Of a stretch of DNA of 64,000 bases, positions 17,797 to 25,406 are shown piece after piece. Under the pieces are notes generated by a model. It had not been told where the DNA came from. It did no database searches and worked only from the letters and a program-made list of their open reading frames with translations. Every line of letters begins with the position of its first letter. Within the stretch, counting starts at the first letter, position 1. The DNA is taken from assembly GCA_902776955.1 (NCBI GenBank), contig CACYSG010000002.1, forward strand, positions 38,736-102,735, given 5' to 3'. The stretch is from an uncultured Bacteroidales bacterium (GTDB taxonomy: Bacteria; Bacteroidota; Bacteroidia; Bacteroidales; Muribaculaceae). The translations under genes and the position numbers were made by a program.

Positions 17797-17820
17797 CCGT
17801 TTGACCCCACGCTAAGGCGC
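17797..17820 (+). repeat. 24-base dispersed repeat, copy 2
   Basis: Identical to 10931-10954; here followed by extra copies of the GCTAAGGC motif. Confidence 0.85.
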
Positions 17821-17999
17821 TAAGGCGCTAAGTAAAGTTCGCCAATAAAGCGGAGAAATGATGGTAATTACACTTGTGGGATTTTTCTGGTTATTGTGAC
17901 AGCGGCGAGGGCGGTGCATCACTGTTCTGTATTTTATGTGTTTTTTTGATAATATTTTTGGTCTTGAGCAGGGAGAAAAATGACGGCGAATTAGGGCCA

Positions 18000-18152
18000 A
18001 TTGGTCGGATTGGGCTAATTGGACTAATTGGTCGAATTGGTCGAATTGGACTAATTGGTCGAATTGGGCTAATGGGACTAATAGGACTAATTGGTCGAAT
18101 AGGAGTAATAGGAGTAATAGGACTAATTGGTCGGATTAGTCCTATTTGGTTG
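18000..18152. repeat. 9-bp minisatellite, 17 units
   Basis: Units are ATTGGTCGA, ATTGGACTA, ATTGGGCTA and variants, in perfect 9-base register for about 153 bases. It ends 18 bases from the stop of the S41 gene. The unit core resembles the in-frame polA array. Confidence 0.95.
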
Positions 18153-18170
18153 ATTGTTGGGGGGTGGTGG

Positions 18171-19175
18171 TTATTGGTTTTTGGTTTTCTGGGTGAGGAT
18201 GTCGATGGCGGTGTCGAGGATGGCGTCGCGGGTGCGGTCGTTCTCGTCCATGTCAACGCGCACGTCGGGTGCTACGCCGAACTCGGTGAGTCGGCCCTGG
18301 GCGTCCATGATGGGGCACGACGAGAAGCGCACGCGCCAGCCGTTGGGCAGCTCGCTGGTGAAGGGTAGGCCACAGCCGCCGCCTGTGGTGTCGCCCACGA
18401 TGGTGACCTGGTCGAGCCCCTTCATGATGGAGACGAAGTTGTTGGTGGCGCTGAAGGAGCCGCGGCTTGCCAGCACGACGACGGGCTTGAGGTAATGGAT
18501 GTGGTTTTTGGCTGGCTCGAAGTAGTAGGGGTAGGGCTCGCTCAGGTCGTTGTGGCCCTTGCCTGTCTTGTGGCAGATGTAGCCCGCAAGGGTTTTCCCC
18601 TCGATGAAACGGGAGACGAGTTTCTCGACGTTGGTGAGCATGCCGCCGCCGTTGTCGCGCACGTCGATGATGAGGCCGTCGGCGGTGGATAAGTAGCTGA
18701 GTATCAGGTCCAGGTTGCCCTCGCCGATTTCGCTTGAGAAGGAGCCGTAGTACATGTATCCGAAGTTGTCGGGCAGGATCTGGTACTTGATGCCCGAGGA
18801 CCTCATGTAGTCGAAGTTGAGGTAGTGCTGGTCGATGATGCGCTCGTCGTAGTTCACGGGCCACTGTTCCCACACCCAGTATCGGGAAACGTCATGGGTG
18901 GCGATGAGGTTGGTGTGGCCGTCGCGCAGTTCCTTGAGCATGGTGCCGCAGATGTCAAACAACTCCCTGTCGGTCATCTCGTTAGACACGCGGGCGCGGT
19001 AGCGGCTGTGCACCTCGTTCCAGTCCACCTGCTTGTAGTCAAAGAAGCTGTAGTGCTCGTCCATGATGGTCCACAACGCCTCGAAGTTACCCACCTGGTC
19101 ATGCTCAAACTCGTCCTTCTCGGCACACCCCACCAAGACCAGTAAAACTACAAAGTATAATAATATTCTTTTCAT
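18171..19175 (-). CDS. S41 family peptidase, lipoprotein
   Basis: 334 residues. The N-terminus is a lipoprotein signal with lipobox LVGC (Cys17), so it should be membrane-anchored. A helical N-domain (LWTIMDEHYSFF) is followed by the C-terminal processing protease fold. DVRDNGGGM starts the catalytic core and RGSFSATN carries the likely nucleophile Ser242. No PDZ domain is obvious, as in the short Bacteroidetes S41 lipoproteins. It begins 13 bases from the left end of the inverted-repeat element at 19188. Substrate unknown. Confidence 0.9.
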   Translation of the reverse strand: MKRILLYFVVLLVLVGCAEKDEFEHDQVGNFEALWTIMDEHYSFFDYKQVDWNEVHSRYRARVSNEMTDRELFDICGTMLKELRDGHTNLIATHDVSRYWVWEQWPVNYDERIIDQHYLNFDYMRSSGIKYQILPDNFGYMYYGSFSSEIGEGNLDLILSYLSTADGLIIDVRDNGGGMLTNVEKLVSRFIEGKTLAGYICHKTGKGHNDLSEPYPYYFEPAKNHIHYLKPVVVLASRGSFSATNNFVSIMKGLDQVTIVGDTTGGGCGLPFTSELPNGWRVRFSSCPIMDAQGRLTEFGVAPDVRVDMDENDRTRDAILDTAIDILTQKTKNQ

Positions 19176-19187
19176 CGTCTTTAGATA

Positions 19188-19747
19188 AAACTACGAATTC
19201 CGCGAATTAAACAAATTTTTGGCATCCGCGCTCTTATTATTTCAAATTTCACTAATGGCATCCGCATACTTCATGAATGATTAGTTGTTGCTGCACTGTT
19301 GTGGATATTGCAAAAACGTTCAGTTTTTAAACTTGTTTCGCCAAAGTTTGCGAGAATTCCCAACTCATAGCCAGTGGCTTTCAGATAATTAATTATTTGG
19401 GCTTTCTCAATATCTGATAATTTGTTGATCGCTTTCAGCTCCACAATAATCTTATCATAACAAACAAAATCGGCGATATAATCTTGCTGAAGAGGAATAC
19501 CTTTATAAAAAACCTTCAGGCTGGCTTCTCTCTTATAGGGAATTCCCTTAGCTATGAATTCGCGCTCCAGCGCTTCTTGGTAAACTTTCTCCAAAAAGCC
19601 GCATCCCAGTTCACGATGAACCGTCATCATGCATCCAATGATATCGTATGATTCTTTAGGATAGATTATCATAAGATATGTAGTTTGTTTAATTCGTAAT
19701 AATTGAATGCGGATGCCAATTAGTTAAATTCGCGTAATTCGTAGTTT
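19188..19747. mobile_element. 560-bp inverted-repeat element carrying a GxxExxY gene
   Basis: The left end starts AAACTACGAATT and the right end is its inverted counterpart (AATTCGTAGTTT). Similarity continues inward for about 50 bases on each side (CGCGAATT, AACTAATT or AACAAATT, GGCATCCGC). The only gene inside is the GxxExxY protein. The DNA is AT-rich compared with both neighbours, and the element fits tightly between the S41 start and the next gene's stop. A related short element lies at 20542. Clear target duplications were not found. Mobility is inference. Confidence 0.55.
19271..19672 (-). CDS. GxxExxY family protein (PD-(D/E)XK-like fold)
   Basis: 133 residues, the usual length. The naming motif is seen as GCGFLEKVYQEAL (about residues 23-35), with the nuclease-like core DYIADFVCYDKIIVELKAI (D, E-x-K pattern) near 64-82. 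Family members are widespread in Bacteroidetes and their role is not established; the fold suggests nucleic-acid binding or cleavage. The gene is AT-rich and is enclosed by inverted repeats, unlike its neighbours, so it is likely a recent arrival. The ATG at 19672 lies just inside the right repeat. Confidence 0.85.
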   Translation of the reverse strand: MIIYPKESYDIIGCMMTVHRELGCGFLEKVYQEALEREFIAKGIPYKREASLKVFYKGIPLQQDYIADFVCYDKIIVELKAINKLSDIEKAQIINYLKATGYELGILANFGETSLKTERFCNIHNSAATTNHS

Positions 19748-19754
19748 AAGAGCC

Positions 19755-20537
19755 TTAGTGGCCGATGCCGAGGACTAGGGAGTGGGTGACGTCGTGGACC
19801 TTGAGGTGGTTGACGTTCCAGTGCTCAAGGCGGGTGCGGTAGCCGAGGCGCAGGGTGACCTTGCCGAGGTGCAGGTCGGCGCCCAGGTAGTGGGTCATGT
19901 CCAGGCGGTTGCCCCACCAGCCCAGGTGGGCGAGATTCTTGTGGTTGCCCAGGTAGATCTCGTAATAGCTCTCGTCATACTCGGGGGCGAAGAAAACGCC
20001 TGCTACAGGCAGCTGCACCTGGTAACGCAGGGTGATGGGTTTGCGCCACAGGCGTGTGTGCAAGTCCGCTCCGGCGGCAACGCCGACGTTCCAGTGGGCA
20101 CGCACGGTGACGGGGTTGTTGCTGTTGACGTCGTTGTAGACGATGCCCGCGCGCAGCTGGGTCATCGGGCCCGCCGTCAGGCTCATCCTGCCGGTGACGG
20201 CCCAACGGCGCTGCATGTTGAACGCGAGGTCGCCCATGAGCTTCATCAGGTCGTTGTTCTTGGCCGGGTTCTCGACGTAGTTGTAGTCGGCGCCCACATT
20301 GAGCTGCCACTGCCATCGCCCTTGCTTGCAGACCCTTGAGGCCTCATAGGCCAGCCCCAAGTCAATGCCGTCGTAGGTGATGGGCGTGAGGTAACTGTCG
20401 TGAATCGAGGCATAGCCAGCGTCGACCATGAACATCGACACGCCCTCAGGTGCCTCGTCGGGGTGGGCACTTGCGGGAAGCGCTATCAACAGCAAGCTGC
20501 CAAAAACGACTAATAATATTAATATTCTGCTCTTCAT
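19755..20537 (-). CDS. DUF3316-like outer membrane beta-barrel protein
   Basis: 260 residues from the ATG at 20537; an in-frame start at 20582 would read through the adjacent repeat element and is less likely. A signal peptide (MKSRILILLVVFG to ASAH) is followed by alternating beta-strand patterns with many aromatic residues (LNVGADYNYVEN, LRYQVQLPVAGVFFAPEYDESYYEIYLG) ending VTHSLVLGIGH. This resembles the Bacteroidetes DUF3316 family, thought to form barrels; function unknown. It is flanked on both sides by inverted-repeat elements. Confidence 0.65.
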   Translation of the reverse strand: MKSRILILLVVFGSLLLIALPASAHPDEAPEGVSMFMVDAGYASIHDSYLTPITYDGIDLGLAYEASRVCKQGRWQWQLNVGADYNYVENPAKNNDLMKLMGDLAFNMQRRWAVTGRMSLTAGPMTQLRAGIVYNDVNSNNPVTVRAHWNVGVAAGADLHTRLWRKPITLRYQVQLPVAGVFFAPEYDESYYEIYLGNHKNLAHLGWWGNRLDMTHYLGADLHLGKVTLRLGYRTRLEHWNVNHLKVHDVTHSLVLGIGH

Positions 20538-20541
20538 TAAT

Positions 20542-20667
20542 AAACTACGAATTACGCGAATTAAACTAATTTGCATCCGCATACTTTATTATTTCGAATT
20601 TCACGAATGGCATCCGCATTGTTTTTATATCACTGTGGTGCTTGCCAATGCGTGAAATCCGTAGTTT
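20542..20667. mobile_element. 126-bp MITE-like element related to the GxxExxY element
   Basis: Left arm begins AAACTACGAATTACGCG and matches the left arm of the 19188 element over about 75 bases (GAATTAAAC, GCATCCGC, TTATTATTTC, AATTTCAC, AATGGCATCCGCAT). The right end reads AAATCCGTAGTTT, an inverted copy of the end. No gene inside. It abuts the parC stop and lies five bases from the next start codon. Confidence 0.5.
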
Positions 20668-23433
20668 TTAGTCGTCAAAGGGGATGCGCTGCTGGCCGGT
20701 GAACTGGTCGAGCACCTCGTCCTGGCTGATGCCGTCGGTCGTGATGGGTTCGCCGGGTTCGCTGGTTCGGGTTGTGGGGGGCGCGTCGTCGGGGCTCGGG
20801 GTCTCCTCGGGCTGGGGAGCCGGCTCACGCGGCTCGACCTCGGTGATGGAGTCCACCTCCCAGTTGGTGACGCGGCGTCCCTTGGCCTTGAAGGTCTTCA
20901 CGCCGATAAACTCCTCGGCGTCAATCACAAAGGGCTCTCGTGCCTTGTCGGCACCGCCCATCTTCACCTCGAAGCGCGGGCAGGGTTCGTCGCTCAATAG
21001 CAGCAGCCTCGACTCGGGGTTGGTGCCGATGAAGCTCTGCTTCTTGGTGTTGTCCTCGAGCGTGAAACGTTTCACGTAGGGGTGGCCCTGGTCGGCGTCG
21101 TCGAGCACGGCGGTCCAGACCTTGTCCTTGACATACTTCTCGATGCGCAGGATGCCCTCGTCATAGTGGTTGGTGGCCTCGGCGCTGGTGGTGTAGAATT
21201 CGCCCGTCTGCATGATGACCAGGATGCGGTCCTCGCCGCCGAAGAGTCCCAGCGAACGCCCGTGCTTCTCGTAGTTGATGCGCAGGATGTCGGGGTCGAA
21301 CCACACCTCGCGGTCGCCGAGGGTGGACTGGCCGGCCTCCTTGAGCGAGATGCGTGTCACCTCGTTCTTGGTCACGATGTTACCGCGTGCCTGCTTGCCC
21401 TTGATGGCGAGTTCGGCCAGGTCGACGTCAAACTGCAGGATCTTGAGCCTGAACTTGGGTTTGAGGGTGATGCGCAGCACCTCGGCCTCGCCGTTGGGGT
21501 TGGCGGTGAACCAGGTGATCTTGCTGCCCGGTTTGCCCTGGGTGATGTCATATTCCCTGTCGCGTGTGATGCCCGTGACGGCAAAACGCTTCATGTAGGT
21601 CGTGCCGCCGCGTCCGTCCTGGTAGAGGACGTTGTAGATGGTGCGGTCGTCGCCCTTCTTGAACACGTTCAGGTACAGGATGTTCTTGCCGACGTAGATC
21701 TTGTCGGCCACCTTGGTGACCTTGAACTTGCCGTTCTTGTAGAAGATGATGATGTCGTCGATGTCCGAGCAGTTGCACACAAACTCGTCCTTCTTCAGTC
21801 CCGTGCCGATGAAGCCGTCGGCGCGGTTGATGTAGAGCTTCTGGTTGGCCTCGGCGACCTTGCTGGCCACGATGGTGTCAAACTCGCGGATGACGGTGCG
21901 GCGCGGGTACTTCGAGCCGTACTTGGTCTTGAGGTTCTTGAACCACTCGATGGTGTGCTCGGTCAGGTGTGCCAGCTTGTAGTCGATGTCCTCGATGCGC
22001 TCCTTGAGTCGCGCGATGTTCTCCTCGGCCTTGTCGCTATTGTACTTGATGATACGCTTCATCGGTATCTCGAGCAGGCGCAGCAGGTCGTCCTCGGTAA
22101 TCTCGCGGTAGAACTGGGGCTTGAAGGGCTTCAAGCGCTTGTCGATGTGCTTGAGGGCGCGTTCCTGGTCCTTGGCGTTCTCAAATTCCTTGTCCTTGTA
22201 GATGCGCTCCTCGATGAAGATTTTCTCGAGCGAGACGTTGTGGAGGGCTTCCATCGTCTCACCACGCTGGATTTCAAGCTCCTGGCGCAGGATGTCGCGC
22301 GTGCGGTCCACGTTGTAGCGCAGCACGTCGCTCACGGTGAGGAACTGCGGCTTCTGGTCCTTGATGACGCAGCAGTTGGGCCAGATGGAGATTTCGCAGT
22401 CGGTGAAGGCATACAGCGCGTCGATGGCGATGTCGCTGCTCGAGCCGGCCTGTAGCGAGACGATGATCTCGGCCGTGGCGCTGGTGTTGTCCTCGACCTT
22501 GCGGATCTTGATTTTGCCGCGTTCGCCGGCCTTGAGGATCGACTCGATGACGGTGCCGGTGGTCTTGCCGTAGGGCACGTCCTTGACCAGGAGTGTCTTG
22601 TTGTCGAGTTTCTCGATTTTGGCCCTCACGCGGACGTATCCGCCGCGCTCGCCGTCGTTGTAGTGGCTCACGTCGATGTAACCGCCCGTCTGGAAGTCGG
22701 GGTAGAGGTGGAACTCCTCGCCGCGCAGGTACTGTATCGCCGCGTCGATGACCTCGTTGAAGTTGTGCGGCAAAATCTTGCACGACAGGCCGACGGCGAT
22801 ACCCTCGGCGCCTTGGGTCAGCAACAGCGGGAACTTGGCGGGCAGCGTCAGCGGCTCGCGCTTGCGGCCGTCATAGGAGAGGCCCCAGTCGGTCACCTTG
22901 GGGTTATACACCGCGTCGAGCGCAAATTCGCTCAACCTGGCCTCGATGTAACGGCCGGCGGCCGCACCGTCGCCGGTAAGGATGTTACCCCAGTTACCCT
23001 GGGTGTCGATGAGCAGCTCTTTCTGTCCCAGCTGCACCAGCGCGCTGTAGATCGAGGCGTCGCCGTGGGGGTGATACTGCATCGTCAATCCCACGATATT
23101 GGCCACCTTGTTGAAGTGACCGTCGTCGGCCTCCTTCATGGCGTGCATGATGCGGCGCTGCACGGGTTTGAAGCCGTCCTCGATGTGGGGGACGGCGCGC
23201 TCCAGGATCACATAGGAGGCATAGTCGAGAAACCAGTTCTCGTACATTCCGCTCAGCTGCAGCTTTTTATCTTTAGGCACCTGATAGGAGGAGTGGGCCT
23301 GCGGCTCGTTGCCGTCGTCGCCGTTCTCGGGCGCGGGGGCATCGTTCTCGTTGGCGTTCATGTCGTCTTGGGCATTGCCCTCGACAGGCTCCTGTTGCTC
23401 CTGTCCTTCCAGTTCGTCTTCGTCTTTCTTCAT
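20668..23433 (-). CDS. parC: DNA topoisomerase IV subunit A (GyrA/ParC family)
   Basis: 921 residues from the ATG at 23433; an in-frame TTG six bases earlier is less likely. An acidic low-complexity N-terminal extension of about 50 residues precedes the winged-helix domain (FKPVQRRIMHAM, QYHPHGDASIYSALVQL). The active-site tyrosine is in AAAGRYIEARLSEF (Tyr162). The C-terminal part has the beta-propeller-like region and a Pro/Glu/Thr-rich tail. It passes DNA through double-strand breaks with ParE to unlink chromosomes. parE is not in the window. Whether it acts as a gyrase or topo IV subunit cannot be proven here, but the extension and lack of a clear GyrA box favour topo IV. Confidence 0.88.
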   Translation of the reverse strand: MKKDEDELEGQEQQEPVEGNAQDDMNANENDAPAPENGDDGNEPQAHSSYQVPKDKKLQLSGMYENWFLDYASYVILERAVPHIEDGFKPVQRRIMHAMKEADDGHFNKVANIVGLTMQYHPHGDASIYSALVQLGQKELLIDTQGNWGNILTGDGAAAGRYIEARLSEFALDAVYNPKVTDWGLSYDGRKREPLTLPAKFPLLLTQGAEGIAVGLSCKILPHNFNEVIDAAIQYLRGEEFHLYPDFQTGGYIDVSHYNDGERGGYVRVRAKIEKLDNKTLLVKDVPYGKTTGTVIESILKAGERGKIKIRKVEDNTSATAEIIVSLQAGSSSDIAIDALYAFTDCEISIWPNCCVIKDQKPQFLTVSDVLRYNVDRTRDILRQELEIQRGETMEALHNVSLEKIFIEERIYKDKEFENAKDQERALKHIDKRLKPFKPQFYREITEDDLLRLLEIPMKRIIKYNSDKAEENIARLKERIEDIDYKLAHLTEHTIEWFKNLKTKYGSKYPRRTVIREFDTIVASKVAEANQKLYINRADGFIGTGLKKDEFVCNCSDIDDIIIFYKNGKFKVTKVADKIYVGKNILYLNVFKKGDDRTIYNVLYQDGRGGTTYMKRFAVTGITRDREYDITQGKPGSKITWFTANPNGEAEVLRITLKPKFRLKILQFDVDLAELAIKGKQARGNIVTKNEVTRISLKEAGQSTLGDREVWFDPDILRINYEKHGRSLGLFGGEDRILVIMQTGEFYTTSAEATNHYDEGILRIEKYVKDKVWTAVLDDADQGHPYVKRFTLEDNTKKQSFIGTNPESRLLLLSDEPCPRFEVKMGGADKAREPFVIDAEEFIGVKTFKAKGRRVTNWEVDSITEVEPREPAPQPEETPSPDDAPPTTRTSEPGEPITTDGISQDEVLDQFTGQQRIPFDD

Positions 23434-23455
23434 ATCCAAAAAGGTGATTTAACCT

Positions 23456-23464
23456 GCAAAGATA
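23456..23464 (-). promoter_or_regulatory. Promoter of parC
   Basis: Minus strand TATCTTTGC, an exact match to TAnnTTTG, with TTG about 22 bases upstream. It is about 22 bases before the ATG, and the 34-bp array begins about 50 bases upstream of the -33 element. Confidence 0.8.
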
Positions 23465-23542
23465 GTAAAAAGCCACCAGTTTTGAGCAATCGGAGGCTAG
23501 TTTTTTGTTTTTGAGGGGATTTTGAGGGAGGGTGGAGCTGCA

Positions 23543-24154
23543 GGGACGGACCGCCGCTGTCGCGGCTGGAACGGGTGGGACGGACCGCCGCTGTCGCGGC
23601 TGGAACGGTTGAAACGGACCGCCGCTGTCGCGGCTGGAACGGGAGAAACGGACCGCCGCTGTCGCAGCTGGAACGGTTGAAACGGACCGCCGCTGTCGCG
23701 GCTGGAACGGTTGAAACGGACCGCCGCTGTCGCGGCTGGAACGGATGAAACGGACCGCCGCTGTCGCGGCTGGAACGGATGAAACGGACCGCCGCTGTCG
23801 CGGCTGGAACGGTTGAAACGGACCGCCGCTGTCGCAGCTGGAACGGTTGAAACGGACCGCCGCTGTCGCGGCTGGAACGGGTGGGACGGACCGCCGCTAT
23901 CGCGGCTGAAACGGTTGAAACGGACCGCCGCTGTCGCGGCTGGAACGGGAGAAACGGACCGCCGCTGTCGCGGCTGAAACGGGTGGGACGGACCGCCGCT
24001 GTCGCGGCTGAAACGGGTGGGACGGACCGCCGCTGTCGCGGCTGAAACGGATGAAACGGACCGCCGCTGTCGCGGCTGGAACGGGAGATACGGACCGCCG
24101 CTGTCGCGGCTGGAACGGGAGAAACGGACCGCCGCTGTCGCGGCTGAAACGGGT
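23543..24154. repeat. 34-bp hairpin minisatellite, 18 complete units
   Basis: Exactly 18 head-to-tail units of 34 bases. The conserved core is ACGGACCGCCGCTGTCGCGG, in which GCCGC and GCGGC form a stem around TGTC. Variation concentrates at the unit junction (GGGT/GGGA, GGTT/GAAA, GGGA/GAAA, GGAT/GAAA), at one G/A position (CTGGAAC or CTGAAAC) and at two rare sites. There are no spacers, so it is not a CRISPR array. Confidence 0.97.
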
Positions 24155-24164
24155 GGGACGAATT

Positions 24165-24187
24165 AGAGGCGCAAAATTTGCGCCTCT
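24165..24187. repeat. 23-base perfect palindrome
   Basis: Arms AGAGGCGCAAA and TTTGCGCCTCT around a single A. It lies between the 34-bp array and the end of the VWA gene. There is no T-run, so it fits a dispersed palindromic repeat better than a terminator. Confidence 0.7.
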
Positions 24188-24218
24188 ATAGGTGTGGCCT
24201 TTATCCTTTAAGGGTGTT

Positions 24219-25406
24219 TTATAGGCCGGTGATGCGGACGACGGGGCCCAGGGGGCTGAGGTTTTCCTCGTTGCCGCCTTGGGCGGTGAGGATCCATGCC
24301 AGGGGCTTGTGTCGCTTGTTCTCGGGGAGTTTGGGCTTGGCGGCGTAGCCGTCGGTGAGGAAGACTAGTCCGTCATACTCCTCGTGCTCGTAGTAATAGT
24401 CGATGGCCGGCTGGAAGTTGGTGCCTCCACGCCCGATGATGCGTATGCCGTTGGTGGCTTGCTTGAGAGCGATGGGATGCTCGGTGGTAATCTGACTATC
24501 GAACTGGATGACCTCGATGCTCTCGATGCCCTGCTTGAAGAAGCGGTTGATCACGGCAAGGAATTTCTTGATGTCCTCGTCGGGCACGCTGCCGCTGACG
24601 TCCACGGCGACAAGCAGGCGGGTGCTGTAGGAGTGCTGGCTGCCCATCGCGTCAAAGCCGTAGCGCCGGTTGGGGCGCATGCGCGTCAAGTGCCGCTTGG
24701 AACTCAGGATGCTCGCGCGGAAGCGGCTGAGGATGGCACGGAAGTTCTGCTGGCTCACCAGTGTGCTCTCGATGAGGGCCTTGAGGTCGCCATTGAGCGA
24801 ACCCCACTGGTTGCACCGCTGTGCCGTCTCGATCTCGTGGTTGACCTTCTCGCTCATCAGTTCGTCCTCTTCCCAGAGCGATGCTCCGGCATCGGCTTCG
24901 AGCAGGTCGTCGGTCAAGTCGCCGTTGCCCTTCATCCCGTCGGGCAAATCCATGTCGATGGGGATGCCGTCGCCCTCGTCGCTCATCTCCAGGTCCATCA
25001 CCTGACCCGCCATGAGCGAGTAATACTGCTCAAAGGCCTGGTCGCGGGGGATGTCGAAGATGCGCGGCGGTTCCAGCCCGATGGTGTCCATGCCCTCGAG
25101 GTTGTCGCACAGGGTCAGGTCGCTCGACAGGCGCATCACGTCGCGCCGCGGGTTGTAGGGCTGGCGCTGGTAGGGATGCTTGAGGATGATGCGCAGCACC
25201 TCGGCCTTGAGCCTGAGCGCCAGTTGCTGGTCGTTGAAGTGCTCCAGCCGCTCGGGGTTATACTCAATGAGGCCCTTGCCGCACCGCATGTCGCACCCCA
25301 TGTTGTCGTTGCGCTTGAGCGCATGGGTGCACAACACGGCAAACAGTAGCGGTTCGGTGAGGAACCAGTCCTGTGAGAGGGTCTTTATGCGTTCGCCGAC
25401 GGTCAT
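24219..25406 (-). CDS. VWA-like protein with degenerate metallopeptidase domain (DUF2201-like)
   Basis: 395 residues. The N-terminal part resembles the metallopeptidase-like domain paired with VWA in DUF2201 proteins, but where HExxH would be expected it reads AEVLRIILKH (69-78), so the zinc site appears lost. An acidic middle region (about 138-185) follows. The C-terminal VWA-like domain has MIDAS residues DVSGS (269-273) and later GRGGTNF and FLTDG. Such proteins work with MoxR-type ATPases as metal-dependent chaperone or remodelling pairs (family knowledge). The start overlaps the stop of the MoxR gene by four bases, indicating translational coupling. Confidence 0.8.
   Translation of the reverse strand: MTVGERIKTLSQDWFLTEPLLFAVLCTHALKRNDNMGCDMRCGKGLIEYNPERLEHFNDQQLALRLKAEVLRIILKHPYQRQPYNPRRDVMRLSSDLTLCDNLEGMDTIGLEPPRIFDIPRDQAFEQYYSLMAGQVMDLEMSDEGDGIPIDMDLPDGMKGNGDLTDDLLEADAGASLWEEDELMSEKVNHEIETAQRCNQWGSLNGDLKALIESTLVSQQNFRAILSRFRASILSSKRHLTRMRPNRRYGFDAMGSQHSYSTRLLVAVDVSGSVPDEDIKKFLAVINRFFKQGIESIEVIQFDSQITTEHPIALKQATNGIRIIGRGGTNFQPAIDYYYEHEEYDGLVFLTDGYAAKPKLPENKRHKPLAWILTAQGGNEENLSPLGPVVRITGL

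Larger units (their letters stand above)
17222..18170. other. Noncoding gap of about 950 bases
   Basis: Contains the leader and promoter of the gene at 15065 (17222-17433), AT-rich DNA with nothing recognised, a 24-base dispersed repeat (17797-17820), and a 17-unit 9-bp array (18000-18152) that stops just after the S41 gene end. Open frames across the array on either strand are repeat artefacts. Confidence 0.7.
23440..24218. other. Noncoding gap of 779 bases, mostly a tandem array
   Basis: Holds the parC promoter, the 18-copy 34-bp array (23543-24154) and a 23-base perfect palindrome (24165-24187). The array cannot be coding over its length, since 34 is not divisible by three. Confidence 0.85.

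Noticed and set aside
17891-18256. 121-codon minus-strand frame across the same array
   Set aside because: Repeat artefact (ISPI-type peptide); overlaps the S41 gene in another frame.
17874-18368. 164-codon plus-strand frame
   Set aside because: It reads through the 9-bp array and antisense to the S41 gene; the repeated GRIGLIG-type peptide is a repeat artefact.
20538-20582. Upstream start of the DUF3316-like protein
   Set aside because: The added residues come from the repeat element and would precede the signal peptide.
21082-22455. 457-codon frame antisense to parC
   Set aside because: Shadow frame with no recognisable domain; parC motifs on the other strand are clear.
23543-24154. CRISPR array
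   Set aside because: Units are contiguous with no unique spacers and no cas genes nearby.
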